The translations under genes were made by a program, and so were the position numbers. A stretch of DNA of 64,000 nucleotides from Hysterangium stoloniferum (taxonomy: Eukaryota; Basidiomycota; Agaricomycetes; Hysterangiales; Hysterangiaceae), in assembly GCA_015178975.1 (NCBI GenBank), contig WHVD01000009.1, forward strand, positions 62,001-126,000, read 5' to 3'. Under the pieces are notes generated by a model that did no database searches, was not told the origin of the DNA, and was given only the letters and a program-made list of their open reading frames with translations. Shown one piece after another: positions 35,083 to 48,518 of the stretch (positions are counted from its first letter, which is position 1; every line of letters begins with the position of its first letter).

Positions 35083-36741
35083 TCATAATGAAAGGACTCG
35101 AAGGCTTCTGAGTGTTCCAATGTCGTTTGGATCGGTCTGTAATACAACTAAGTATATGGCATGAATCTCCAAACCGGGCAGTGACTTACATCCGCACAGA
35201 CAATATTGTCGCCCAGCATAGTATTACTGCACTTGAATGACCGGAGCGATCGCAGTTCGCGATACGGCAGTGAGGAAGTAATAGTAAATCCACCCGATGA
35301 TCTGAAGGAGATCTGCGAGGGCTGCGCAATCACAAACGGATCGTCTGCACTCCACAAATTGCCATTGAAGTCCAGGATGATATTGCTATTCGGCAGAACG
35401 ACCCGGTATCCCCGTATACTCCGTTGCCAATTGTTTGGGAGGATGTCTCGAAAGAAGCGTGTCGAGTGCGGTCCCCATGTTTCCCAAGGCACCGTGTCCC
35501 CGTAGCTTGTATAGGAATGAAGATGCTCGACCTTTAAGAACATGTCAAGTTTATTCGATCTCGAGGCAGAGGTTGACGAATTATCGACGAATCTAAATGC
35601 CAGCAGTTGAGGCTCTGGAGGGTACGCCAGAGGCCATATCCCTGATCTAACGAGTGCTTCACTGGTATTAGTGAACGATGCAGAGTTGTAGCAATAGACA
35701 GGCCGCCACATGGTATTACTGCCGTGGAAAGGAAGTTGAAAAGGCACGCGTCTTGCCTTCCACTTAGAGTCTCTATTAATCTGGTAGTATTCTAATACGG
35801 GTTGCCGATGAGTGGGGGATCTCGCTGCAACTATCAAATCGTTCTCGGAGAGTAGCGCGCAGCACCAATCGCCCAGAGACGGATAAGACACCTGGAAAAG
35901 TGTGTTAGGGGCCGACACATTCTGCTAATATGGCATCACTTGCAAATATTTCTACACCGGTCGTCCAGTCGAAGACGGTGATACTACCAGAGCCCCCAAC
36001 TCCCCGGTGCTGAGAAAATAATGCCACACACCCAAGAATCTGTATATCAACAGCGCCGGGAAATCCACTGGGGGCAACCCAGGCTCGGTATGCAACGGAG
36101 ACTCGGATAATGGGCTGCTTCGCTCTGGGATGATAGACTTGTCCGGAAAGATTCTGTATATGCACTGTCCACGAGGAGCTATCTCCGTGAATTAGCGTCA
36201 TGCATATTCAGATAACTGGATGGACGTACGCCAAAGGCTCCAGCGACTCCACCAGAATCAACAGATCCTGGCCCGGGTCTGTCGCTAGATTATAGTATGA
36301 CCTCTCGAGAGGCAGCCCTCCATTCTCACATCCTCCGCTGTCCACGTCGTTCAGATTAAATATATCGATTGCATCAAATGCAGTGCCAGGGTGGGGGATC
36401 GCGGCCTCCCGTAAATACGCCCCGAGAAATATACTCCCACAAAGCTCCCAAACGGCATATTTTTTCCCCACTGGTATATTTCTCGTCATTCGCCACTGGA
36501 GGGCAGACCATGCATGCTCCCGCTCGCGCAAATAACGCAGTACGTCGGCCTTGACAAACCCATATACATTCAAGTCCGCAAGTCCAGACAAACCCAGTTC
36601 GAGCACATATTCAAGCGAGGCGGTAGTGTCAATTATTTCTTGGAATTGACGACAGACTCCCGAGCAGATGGTCAAGTCCTTGAAATGAAGAAAACTTAGA
36701 ATATATATGACAAGGTCAGATGGAATGGGAGGTGGTGACAT
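35083..36741 (-). CDS. F-box protein (496 aa, four exons)
   Basis: Reading along the minus strand, exons are 36741-36230, 36178-35956, 35891-35190 and 35136-35083; the introns are 51, 64 and 53 bp and all exons join to 497 codons. Residues ~3-45 are an F-box: PPPIPSDLVIYILSFLHFKD followed by VCRQFQEIIDTTASLEYVLE. F-box proteins recruit substrates to SCF ubiquitin ligases through Skp1. The rest has beta-propeller-like strands (GSITVFDWTTG, LLSENDLIVAARS, LLAFRFVDNSS) as in the large agaricomycete family of F-box proteins with a divergent WD/Kelch-like C-terminal half. The final short exon adds a tail ending RSLRVLSL. The second intron has a poor donor (GTAGAA), so that junction is the least certain. 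Expanded F-box families in mushrooms evolve fast, and I cannot name a substrate. Confidence 0.85.
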
Positions 36742-39376
36742 TTTCCGATGGTAAGAAAGAGCTAAATCCAGACTATCTGTGTTGTCTTTAAATAATAGTT
36801 TTGAACATCGCGAGATATCACGTGGTATTCGCGCCTACATGTGTGTTCAATGCGATGCGGCACGACCCGTCACAGACGGTCATGGGTGCTGGCATCCTCA
36901 TTACTGCCTCACCCCTCCTTCGTGGACAAAATCTCTTAGATATTGGCACACAGAGTTTACGACGCGTCATACTTGTCTTAAGTCTTTTTTGGGAGCTTTG
37001 TGTTCTGTGATAAGCTCCCCTCAGGCTAACAGTGACTAACCTGATCAAGTACTTGGCATTGTGGAATAGCTTTCCCGTGTGTAATGCGTTATCCTCGTGC
37101 GGATGAGATGTGTGCTTCAAGTTAATACTTTTTGTGAACGCGGAAACTAATTATTGCACTATAACTAGCCTGCGCCACATTTGAGCTTCATTGCTGCTAC
37201 TTAAAAAACGGGTACTTTGAGCATTGAGGATTGCAAGCGAGCTCTTGTAGTAGATAGATAACCAAATAGTCGAGTGTGGCGTAGAATGAAAGCGTAAGAT
37301 GGTGCGAGAGTCGTATAAGAGGCTCATAGAGACAGTCGATGTGACTGGTAAGAGCCTTGGATCGTAGAGCTGGTCAACAGGTGTTTCGGATCAGAGCGAA
37401 TCAATATCCAACTGCGCTGGCGCCGCTGCGACAAACTATTGAAGTCCAGTGGAAGATTATACTTACGTTAGAATCATATTATGTGAAGATTATCCGAAAA
37501 TGGAAAAGGTAACCGGACAAGCGCTGCAAAAGTCCAGAATGAATTTGAAAACTGTGATCAAATGGAAATTGAGAGGTCATTTGGAAATAGATGAACCAGT
37601 GTCCGAGAAGACCAAAATTTCCCGCTGCAGGAGTCATTATTAGCGAGAAACGAAATTTTAGACTTCATATGATTCATACCGATATCGGAGGTCAGTAGAG
37701 TCAAGACGCCGATGAAATCCTGAGCAGTATGCAAGTTAGTGGCGACGGGGCCAAAAGCGATACCATCCTTCATCAATAAGTACTTGTAGAGTGATATCAG
37801 TAAGTGGTTTGGATTATAAGAAGAAGCAATGCCTAGAGTTGAATATCATCTAAGTTGTGCATAAATAATCTTGAAGCTGCTTGATGGGTTAAGACTGGAT
37901 GGCTAATCTACTACTAAAACTATGACGTATTCCTGAGACTTTTATCAATTCGTAGTTACATTCTAAACGTGCGGTACGTTACATACATTTTCCGGAACGG
38001 GCTATGCATCTATGCAGCGGAACTTGTCGATCCTAGAATCCTGGTGCTGATGTTTCATTGTCTTAGCGCCCGTGAAAAACAGTATGCTTCGACGTGGCAT
38101 AATGTTTTCGGCTTTTCCGCGCGTGTTCTGGATGGGAAATCCAGGCCTTGGTGCTGCGTGATGCTGCCAATTAATAGACATAAGTAGGGATAGTAGAAAC
38201 TGGACCTAAAGGCTGTGTTGGATGTGTGAAAAGCCTATAACCAACTCCATGGGAACTGGACTTGGCTTCGGTAGAAGGTCACTTGAAGATAACATTTGAA
38301 AGCATTATTCACCTGAGCTGGTGAGGTCGTATAGTGCCAAATTTCGTCATAACTTGATTCATCTGCCCCAGGTCTTTAGTTTCCGAGCGCTACCTCACAT
38401 GCCAAGCCGATCCATACCTGATCCTTGAACCAACGTCTCTTCATGAGGAATTGGACGACAAGCCAATATACTGGAAATGACACACTTTGTTAACTGTCCA
38501 TCACATACTTATTGAATGATAAGTGTTGGCTAGGCACTGCAGTTGGGCTGGCAATGTCATATGTTTTCTTTTTGGTATCTGAATCAAGATGCTTGTAAGT
38601 TGTAGTAAGCCATTGTTTGATATGTATTCTTTTTCTCAATCTGAACTGACTACCCTTAGAGAGTTTATTGGTGAACATCTTCATCTTGGGTTTCATCCAT
38701 AATAGTGGGCCTGCTAAACTTACATGTCAGCTTGTCCGGCATTTCCATAAACCAGCTATCACTTGCCAGGTAATCAATCCCTCTTGTTTAGACTTGGTTA
38801 CTGGCTATTGAAAACCACAGCAAGATGAGAAAATGAAGTCACTTGTTGTCGTGCCAGTATGGACGGAAGACGAAGGTCTCAGGCTGGGATCCGAGTCATC
38901 GACTAGCACTAAGGATACATTCCCGGGAGTCTAAAATGGCGCTCGTCTGGAATCGATCTTATAGTTATAGGATATTATAGTTACCATCCGTGGCTTGGGA
39001 TCCACAGCGAGTGATTCGGACTCATTCGCCCACATCAGGCAGGCGAGCCTCTCGGAAACGAAAACCCGACTTGGACTTGGGGGGAGGGTGAAGTAAAGCC
39101 CTGTAATCATCCGGAGAGAATTCACAAGGCTTCGGGAAAGTCCGTTGCAGTCGTAATAAATCACTGCCTTAGATTGACACACGTTTCTCGTGTAACTTGT
39201 CTGGGTGTAAACGGGGGAATGACAGAGGTTGCTCATCAATTGCAGGTGTGCCGGACGGCGAGATTACTAAATTATTTGACATCGTTTTGTTGTCGTGTAC
39301 ATAAGCGTCATCATATAGTCGCATTCATATCTCGCTACATCCCGTTTTCGACCAAGTACTACTCTAGCCCTTTGCA
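36742..39376. other. 2.6-kb gene-poor region
   Basis: AT-rich region upstream of glucose-6-phosphate isomerase. Short frames (37449-37643 plus, 38490-38696 minus and others) show no domain, no codon regularity and no splice support. The last ~150 bp should hold the isomerase promoter. Confidence 0.5.
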
Positions 39377-41420
<2,044 letters not shown>

Positions 41421-41653
41421 AAAAAGCAAAAGCATTGTATATCTGCCATAGACGTTGAGTATAGAACAGTAGTGTTGTAACAATTTACAATCGAATAAGA
41501 CAGGAAATAAATAAAATTCATGACGTAATGTAGGCGCGTTGTTGACGTGTTGTTCAGTGTCACGAACAGACGTGGAGTGACACCAAGTAAAGTCCGCTAT
41601 ATCCTTAGGTCATAGGTAACAACTGTTTAGGCCATTGACATTTCAACTTGACC

Positions 41654-43289
41654 ATGAGCATCGATTTATCGAAATCTCCCTCACGGAAGCGAATACGCGA
41701 CCCTCAGGACAACATCCGCGACGAATGCGAAGCAAAACGCCGTCGTTCCTCGCTACCCTACGCGTCGCTGGCGCGTCGTATACTTCCGAGTGCCCTTGAA
41801 TCCGAAAAAATCAAACCCGATGGAGTAAGTGTTATTTTTGAAAGATATTAAATAATTAAACAATTTTCTTGGTGTCACTGTACCAGCGCGATCGTTTCTT
41901 GCCCAGTCTCACCACCACAAAGCCATTTTATGCCATTAATGCCGTAAGCCCGCGGTCGAAAAGAGTAGCGCAAGCTATGGGTTTCATAAAACCTAAAATA
42001 TTATCATATACGGACGAGGTCTTCACGCCATTGCTGAACCGACAGCTTCCAGATCCCCTCCGGTCTACCCGCATATCACTTATGCAGAGTCTCATACCAC
42101 GTAAACAGCCAGGTGTAACCTATTCCGCCGCAAAATATGGCAGCACAAAACCGGACCGGGTGCTGGATTCTGGGCCAATGGACGACTTTGCACTCCATCC
42201 TTGTGTGTGGTCGTCTCCAGACGAAATCGCAGCCATCATCCGAGGACGGGTATTCACGCATTCACTCGAAACCAACCGCGTTCGGCAGCTGCCCTATTTC
42301 GAGCCGGTCTTCTGCGTCGACTGGATATCGCGCGACAGCATTATAACCGGTGCAATGAGCGGGGTCGCGCTGCAGCTGGATACCACAACGGACCAGATCA
42401 TCAAACATATGTTTCCTAATCCTTCCGGGGTGCCTGCGGATAATGCAATAAACGCCGTGAGTTGGAGCAAGCAGCGGGACTTGCTCGCTGTGGGACGCGA
42501 AAGCGGCTGCATGACTTACTATGACATGAGACGAGAGAAAATGGTCAAGCAGGTTCACTGCAGTCCAAAAGACCCTGTAATGGGCGTCAAGTGGAATCCA
42601 AATGGAGATTTCATAGCAAGTGGGCATGAATCTGGCATCGTCAGATGTATGGATTGGAGAACAAACAAGGTATTCGAATTAAAGCCTCCCCTAAAAACGG
42701 CAGCACACAAGAAGCTTGTCAAGGTAATTTTTCTTACTCTCATTATATTTTATATGAATGGTTTTTTTAGAGCCTAGCATGGGCACCTTGGAATCCTAAC
42801 CTCCTTGCCACTGGCGGTCATACATCTGACCATACTGTAAGGTTATGGTCGCTTTCGAACTCTAGTGCAACATCAACTTTATATACCCACACGCACAGCT
42901 TATCATTTACATCAGAAATCACCTCTCTTCATTTCTCTGCTCACGCCACTGAACTTCTCAGCACTCACGGTGAAGCTGTTGTGGCGCCTTCGAAGACTCG
43001 GACGGTATCGCATAGACGGTTATCAAGACACTCAGTTGATAACCAGTCTAACGAATCGCAATCACCGCCTACCCGACATGGTATTTTAGTCCACGCATAT
43101 CCGTCACTCGACCAAGTGCACTGTATCAAGGACGCACATGGGGAACCCATTGTTGACGGTGCCCTCTCGCCAGACGGTACTTCTATCCTGACATTTGGAG
43201 AAGATGAAACCCTTCGGATATGGTCTATATGGGGAGAGAGGAGACCAGAGAAGACGTTGAATGTGATGGATCAGTGTAAGATTCGGTAA
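41654..43289 (+). CDS. Cdc20/Fizzy-family APC/C activator (508 aa, three exons)
   Basis: Exons are 41654-41824, 41887-42723 and 42771-43289, with introns of 62 and 47 bp, totalling 509 codons. The N terminus has a basic nuclear-type patch (SPSRKRIRD) and then a C-box-like RDRFLPSL (residues 58-65). A KILSY motif follows, the equivalent of the conserved segment before the propeller in Cdc20/Cdh1. WD40 repeats follow (VFCVDWISRDSIITGAMSG, AVSWSKQRDLLAVGRESG, GVKWNPNGDFIASGHESG, LAWAPWNPNLLATGGHTSDH, DGALSPDGTSILTFGEDETL). The protein ends in Ile-Arg, the IR tail that docks onto APC/C. Activators of this family present substrates to the anaphase-promoting complex. The C-box and propeller are more divergent than in mitotic Cdc20 or Cdh1, which suggests a meiosis-specific member of the Ama1/Mfr1 kind; that assignment is inference. 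Confidence 0.88.
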
Positions 43290-43804
43290 TACCGCGCGCA
43301 TGTTATTTTGACATAGTATGACACTCCTCCTGTACGTTGTCATTGATGGATCTGATGAAGCTGCATCATCCACGATGTGTTCTTCGAATTTTGTGTATTA
43401 AAAATATCCTAAACAAGCCGTTGTTATTGTAGAGCCTAGTAACTCTGCTGTCGGAGATATAATGACAGGTTCGTTACGTTGATGGGCCCAATGCATGGGA
43501 TTTTTCAAAGACGGAATGTTTAAAGCAGATTTATTATATATTTCATTATCCGAGCCTCCTCATTGACCGCGTCATGATATTGGATCCATGGCTAGCCTTC
43601 AAGTTGGAGCAGGTGTGTAGAACTGGATATATCCATCACACTTCTTTCCCAAGCACTGTTGCCACAACCGAACGTGTATGTGATCTGATCGATCAAATAG
43701 CTTTTATCCGAAACCCTGCAAGGGACACTAACCATTAAAGGCTAACAATTCCAGTAAATGGCATGCGTTATGGGAATATTGATCTCAAGTGACTACTCTC
43801 AAGG
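43290..43804. other. Intergenic, no gene seen
   Basis: 515 bp after the APC/C activator. An ATG at 43588 opens a frame (MASLQVGA) next to a possible donor, but I could not connect it to the exon-like stretch that follows. Confidence 0.4.
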
Positions 43805-43969
43805 TATTTGAAACCATTGAAAAGCTACATTACGGATGTCCCCGAGGTAGAATGTCCCTTCGAAATGAACGTGGGACATCATGGGAAGCCCTGGTCAAAA
43901 TATGAACACAGTCGGGTACGAGACGCTAACTCAGGTCTTCGAGAATGGCTGAAAAAAATGGCGAGTTAA
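43805..43969 (+). pseudogene. Exon-like fragment of an unknown gene
   Basis: An acceptor-like AG precedes a frame that reads strongly like protein: PLKSYITDVPEVECPFEMN, then VGHHGKPWSKYEHS and SGLREWLKKMAS, ending in TAA. The upstream frame meets stops before any start I can join. It may be a terminal exon of a missed gene or a relic. Its stop codon overlaps the start of the next candidate. Confidence 0.3.
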
Positions 43970-44229
43970 TGTCTGAATTCTATGAGCCTTGGCAGACCCG
44001 CTATTTGGGGCATCAAGTTGTGGTCTAATCTAGAGCATCCGTGGCGCCATTGGTTAGATTGTGAAAGGTGGCTGTCTCTACCAGCCTTGCATTGGTGGCC
44101 CAGAACATTGCGATCAGTCTTCTTGATGCCCAGTGTGCGACTCTTGATGCCCAAAGTGTTCGACTTCGCGATGGAGATGCTACTTCGACTCTTAAAAACC
44201 CAAATGTCATCGGCAGCCTTTTTCCATAA
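43969..44229 (+). CDS. Possible small protein (69 aa, two exons)
   Basis: Exons 43969-44016 and 44068-44229 flank a 51-bp intron and join in phase to 70 codons. The product starts MSEFYEPWQTRYLGHQ and continues with an amphipathic helix (LVAQNIAISLLDAQCATLDA), ending NPNVIGSLFP. The helix has a heptad-like pattern. It lies directly upstream of the membrane protein gene at 44260, so it could instead be part of that gene's leader. No family was recognised. Confidence 0.35.
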
Positions 44230-44259
44230 GAGTCCCTGTCGGCACTCCCCCTCTGAACT

Positions 44260-45478
44260 ATGTCTGATGGCTCATCCGCCGGTGCCCGCCCTCCAGCCAT
44301 CCCGCTCACATCCTCCCGGATGACTTTTGCTGCGATCGTAATCGGTAGCGTTAGCTATGGCATCTACGTTGTACTAGCAGGAATATGCATTCATTTTCTT
44401 CTTCAACGGCGAAGTGGTCCTTGGTACCGGCAAGTCCCACTATTGTACATCGTGGTTACGCTGGTAGTCTTCAGCATATACTTCGTTTCAACGACGCGGT
44501 GGTCAGAGACGGTTATTATTGAAACCACCGACCCTGCCGCATTTGCTACGGAACTATCTTCCCCGTTAGCCCTCTGGAGAGATACTACATACTCCCTTAG
44601 CTTATGGCTGGCCGATAGTCTTATTGTGAGTTACTGTGAAGTTATAATTTTATCCCCTAACAGCTCAGCAGATTTACCGTTTATACGTCGTATGGGGTAA
44701 AAAGTATGTTGTTATGATAGTTCCCGTAATTTTGTATATTGCCATCGTCAGTGAGTGCCCTCATGCTCAATACTTATCAATGTAGTCGATCACCCACATC
44801 CCAGCTAGCGGGATAGCACTCCTCGTCATCACTTCAAGAGCTAGTAGCCAAACGGGAACCCTAAGCGTCACTCGCATTGGAACATTTTCTTGGAGTACCT
44901 CCGTGGCCCTGAATGTTCTTTGCACCGTCCTCATTGCAGGACGCCTCATCAGCCACCAGCGTTACCTGTTACACTTAGTCAGTGGTAGTAGTGCCAGCAC
45001 TTCCATGAGGCACAGATTAAGCAGCTACTCATCAATCGCAGCTATATTTGCTGAGAGCGCTGCGCTCTACTCCATTGTCGGCATCATTTACATCCCCATC
45101 TTTGCCTCAAATTCCGAGCTAGAGCCTCCATTCGCAGCGCTTTGGGGTTCCGTCGCGGTGCGTCTCCTCTAAAATAATTTGTTGTAACAGATAACAATTT
45201 ATCTGTGGGTGCAGGTCATCGCGCCCAACCTCATTATCCTCCGCATCGCTTTGGGGAATGATGCCTCCCGAGAAAATCAGCTCCAGCGACCGGGGGTAGC
45301 ACATTCTTCGTATCAAAGCGACAGGACTGCTGCGCCGCGATATCTAGTGGGGGTCCCGGGAGCGCATTCACCAACTTCACACGGAGGAAAGATCTGGCCT
45401 AGCGGATCCGCCGATCCGACCTCTTATAAGGACATTCATGACATGGTAAATATCCTGCTTCTGATTTTAGCGGACTAG
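44260..45478 (+). CDS. Multi-pass membrane protein of the agaricomycete serpentine type (353 aa)
   Basis: Exons are 44260-44625, 44672-44750, 44805-45157 and 45215-45478, with introns of 46, 54 and 57 bp, totalling 354 codons. Hydrophobic segments occur in order: TFAAIVIGSVSYGIYVVLAG, VPLLYIVVTLVVFSIYFV, the IYRLYVVWGKKYVV junction leading into VMIVPVILYIAIV, SGIALLVITS, VALNVLCTVLIAGRL, IFAESAALYSIVGIIYIPIF and VIAPNLIILRIAL. That makes seven. The (I/V)YR.YVVWG motif after helix 3 and a hydrophilic tail are typical of a large family of mushroom seven-helix proteins of unknown ligand, sometimes likened to GPCRs. The third-exon start and the last codons are the least certain; a further 50-bp intron at 45440 could give an alternative C terminus ending near 45517. 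Confidence 0.8.
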
Positions 45479-45719
45479 TACTTAAACCACGATAGAAAAC
45501 AATGAGAATGGAGTCGGTTTGAATGGATCAGATAGCTGCATTACATTCGACCTTCTAGTATACATCCGTAGCTTGGGCATATTATACTTATTTATAGTGT
45601 ACAACAATGATTATATCGGCCACAATATATTACATAAACGCTCTGAAATCAGAATTCACAGGAAAAAACCTAGCTCCAAATTTTGATCTGCAGTAAAGGG
45701 TTATTTTATTTTACATATA

Positions 45720-45910
45720 TAGAATCCATCAAGTCAGAGTCCATCAAAAAATTTCTACGTATAGATAATGGACTTTTAATGTTCACTGGACCTTGACTTG
45801 TGGATTCTAACTCTGCTACCTTTTTGGATCCTTTACTGATTTCAATTCTTTTAAGGATTTGATACGGGTCTATATGAAATAAGCCTCTCTACTAAGGATC
45901 CTAAAAATTT
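45720..45910. repeat. Nested imperfect inverted repeats, possible eroded foldback element
   Basis: TAGAATCCATCAAGTCA at ~45720 is matched in inverted orientation by TGACTTGTGGATTCTA at ~45796. TTTTTGGATCCTTTA at ~45820 is matched by CTAAGGATCCTAAAAA at ~45893. The arms are short and imperfect, so this is a weak call. Confidence 0.4.
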
Positions 45911-46031
45911 TTAAAGCAGGTGCAGTAGTTGGTGAATTACCTAGTTAGGCAACTATGCAAGTTCCCGGGAACCTGGGCATTGAGATACGCGCCCACTGCT
46001 TTGTCACCTGTAGGGCTGTGGGAAAGCAACC

Positions 46032-46116
46032 TTAGAGCTTGCTTCATCTCATCCCTCATAGGTATGTAGCTACAGTTGAATAAAACTTTAGAGCTTGCTT
46101 TCATCTCATCCCTCAC
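46032..46116. repeat. Two copies of a ~28-bp direct repeat
   Basis: TTAGAGCTTGCTTCATCTCA (first 20 bases, continuing TCCCTCA) occurs at about 46032 and, with one extra T, at about 46088. Confidence 0.75.
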
Positions 46117-46417
46117 AGCGTTCTGGGTGATCTTCAGCTTTCTATTTACCTGTTTAAATATAATTAGGAGCTGTTGATCATGTTTGATCATTAGTGTCAG
46201 AAAAGTTCGTCCCACACTGTAGGCCTGGCGTGAAAATAAAATTTGTAACTGCACGACAATCTCCAGAAAATTGCAATGGCCTTTGCGACAACACTCAAAG
46301 AGCTGAACCGGGCCAGGACATTATCGAGGCTTCTTCATACGTATCAGAATCCCTGCGAACAACACCGCAACTCTGGAGATTTAATATCTCAAAACCATCG
46401 TCTATTGCTTGTTTTCG

Positions 46418-48163
46418 CTACTGACGACAATGATTACGAGTTACAGCAATAATGGTACAACATGGGGAACCACAGACCTCTGATAGAGTGCATCTAGTTA
46501 CCGGGTACATCGCCTGCACTTTAGCGACTGAGAAGGGAATCACAGGTGGCGATAGCGAATCTCTCTCTGCCACCGTCGCTTGGTCCATGAACTTGTTGCG
46601 CTTATAGGATGTTGCAGCGTGAGATCCAGATTCTTTAGATTCAACGAGAAGCCGCTCTACATCTTTGGGATGAACTCGACGTATCTTGAGAATTTGTAGA
46701 TTTTCAGTCTCCGCCTTTGATCCTGCCAGAGGCGGTCTGTACAGAGGCATGTTTCGTCGGGATTTATGATCCTCTTGTTTCCCTTTAAGTATCGAGATAG
46801 GTAGGATAAATTTGGCGGATGTTTTTATCCTAGACGGCGTGGCCTCCCTCGACTTTTTGCGCGGCGGTAATGTTGACCACATATCCTCTTCATTCAGGTC
46901 TTTGAGTGAAGTATATGCAGACACCGCAATTCTTTCCCGTTTCCGAGGTGCCAATGGAACCGATCTCTTAAAAAGCTGATCTGGAGAGCTTGGTGGGGAG
47001 CCGGCCAGATTGTACATCACGGGACGATCTCTCGTTGCAACTATTTCATGATCTTGATCCCCACCAGAAAGAAGCACGGCATTGCCTAGAAGGCCTGCAT
47101 GATTTTCGGTGCGCGACGAGCAGGATCTGTAGGTAGATGGGGAGGAGTATGAGCAATTATTAGGAAAAGCAACAGGTCTAAACCCATGAATAGTCGTCGT
47201 AGACTCGATTTGATCAGGTAGTGTAGCATTTAGGAAGGGCGTATTATGAACATCGTGGGATCCTTTAGCATGTCTCAAAGAAGGGCAATGAGACTGCGAA
47301 GACATTCGTACAGGCGTGTTAAAAGCAGCAGCAGCAGCTTGATATACTGTGGATGTGTTATAATTGTTGTTTTGCTGGGAAGTAGCACGAGGAACGATTG
47401 TAGGCGGAAGCATATAATCTCTATTTGGCGAAGAATGGATATCCGTAATGGGAGTGCCTTCAGCAGCAGCCCCAAGGAAGGCTGCCTCCGAAGGAAATAT
47501 GGACGGAAATGGAGCATCAGAAATAGCGTCAGAAACCATCCTTTCCGCAGGTCCCACATTTGTTGTAGAAGCAGCGTCGGAAGTAGGCAGATCAGCATTA
47601 TGCGTCCTCATCAGTACAAGGGTGGTTGGAGCCTTAGCGAAAGAAACGGAATTAGACTCGTCGCTGCGGTTTTGTGGTGTTCCACTAGATAGTCGTGTCA
47701 GTGACGTAGTGTTGTGCCTTTGGAGGTTAGAAGACGAAAGAGAAGAATGGCATGTGGGCACATTAGAGGGTTCTTGGGGCATTGTCTGCGCTTTCACCTG
47801 CTTCAAAACCGGAGATACACGAGAAAACTGTTTCGAAAATACATGCTCAAGCGTCGTCTGTTTTTCTTCTGGATACACCGTCTTCTTTGGGGTTTCTTTC
47901 ACCGGCATAGCTATTGCGGAGCCTGTAGCCTTCAAAGAAGGTGGTCTGCATGCCGCATTCAATTTTGCAATAGTCCACGGATTAGGCTTGTACTGTGCGT
48001 TGTCTTCACGTGTGGAAAGGTCTAAAGTTTTAAGCAGTTGAGAATCCGAGCTGGGCTGTTTTCCATCATTAGGACTATCGTCAGATCCAGAATCATAGTC
48101 GTGATCTCGTAAATTGAAAATCCAGTTAGTACCATGATCAGAGGAGCGCGTTAATCCTGGCAT
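46418..48163 (-). CDS. Unrecognised disordered protein (581 aa)
   Basis: One long open frame of 582 codons with ATG at 48163. Composition is Ser/Thr/Pro/Asn-rich throughout, with basic patches (RKRERIAV, PPRKKSREATPSRIKTS) that look like nuclear signals. Segments that may be conserved are YKPNPWTIAKLNAACRPPS, TTLEHVFSKQFSRVSP and, near the end, LQILKIRRVHPKDVERLLVE. There are many SP/TP sites. No enzyme fold, coiled coil or membrane helix is visible. The last ~35 codons may not be real: a 3' intron with donor GTAACT would end the protein just after KVQAMYP. Reading frames on the other strand (47246-48041) are shadows. A nuclear or DNA-repair/replication accessory protein would fit the composition, but this is only a guess. 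Confidence 0.72.
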   Translation of the reverse strand: MPGLTRSSDHGTNWIFNLRDHDYDSGSDDSPNDGKQPSSDSQLLKTLDLSTREDNAQYKPNPWTIAKLNAACRPPSLKATGSAIAMPVKETPKKTVYPEEKQTTLEHVFSKQFSRVSPVLKQVKAQTMPQEPSNVPTCHSSLSSSNLQRHNTTSLTRLSSGTPQNRSDESNSVSFAKAPTTLVLMRTHNADLPTSDAASTTNVGPAERMVSDAISDAPFPSIFPSEAAFLGAAAEGTPITDIHSSPNRDYMLPPTIVPRATSQQNNNYNTSTVYQAAAAAFNTPVRMSSQSHCPSLRHAKGSHDVHNTPFLNATLPDQIESTTTIHGFRPVAFPNNCSYSSPSTYRSCSSRTENHAGLLGNAVLLSGGDQDHEIVATRDRPVMYNLAGSPPSSPDQLFKRSVPLAPRKRERIAVSAYTSLKDLNEEDMWSTLPPRKKSREATPSRIKTSAKFILPISILKGKQEDHKSRRNMPLYRPPLAGSKAETENLQILKIRRVHPKDVERLLVESKESGSHAATSYKRNKFMDQATVAERDSLSPPVIPFSVAKVQAMYPVTRCTLSEVCGSPCCTIIAVTRNHCRQ

Positions 48164-48518
48164 GAATGGTGAGTTGGTTGTGGCGGTCGTAACTAGTCAG
48201 TAGATGCATGAGCCAAAGGAAATATTAGTACTGGCTCTTCTCGTATGTGTATGCTGGCGGGAGTTGAATTTTGAAGTGACGTCGGACTTACTTCGAAGAC
48301 CAATTCCTTGGATCGCGCAGGAGAATTGAGGTTTTCAAACCTGTTTCCAACTGGCCTCACTGGTTAAATGGCGACGCGTTTGCGATTCCAAGAGAAGCCG
48401 TGTCTTAATGGACATCATCTTATCCATCCTTTGGTATCGCATTCTCTTGAAGGAAGGCCATTTTGTCCAATAATATCATGTATCGCCCAATTTCCACTAG
48501 AGCTGGTGAAAAGAATCA
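48164..48518. promoter_or_regulatory. Shared divergent promoter region
   Basis: 355 bp between the starts of the minus-strand gene at 48163 and TRM44 at 48519; it must contain both promoters. No consensus TATA element stands out. Confidence 0.55.

Larger units (their letters stand above)
45479..46417. other. AT-rich intergenic region with decayed inverted repeats
   Basis: 939 bp with no gene. It holds nested inverted segments (45720-45910) and a short direct repeat (46032-46116). The 3' ends of both flanking genes, which converge here, fall in it. Confidence 0.5.

Noticed and set aside
47246..48041. Plus-strand frames of 103 to 197 codons
   Set aside because: Shadows of the 581-residue minus-strand gene; composition is that of antisense Ser-rich coding DNA.
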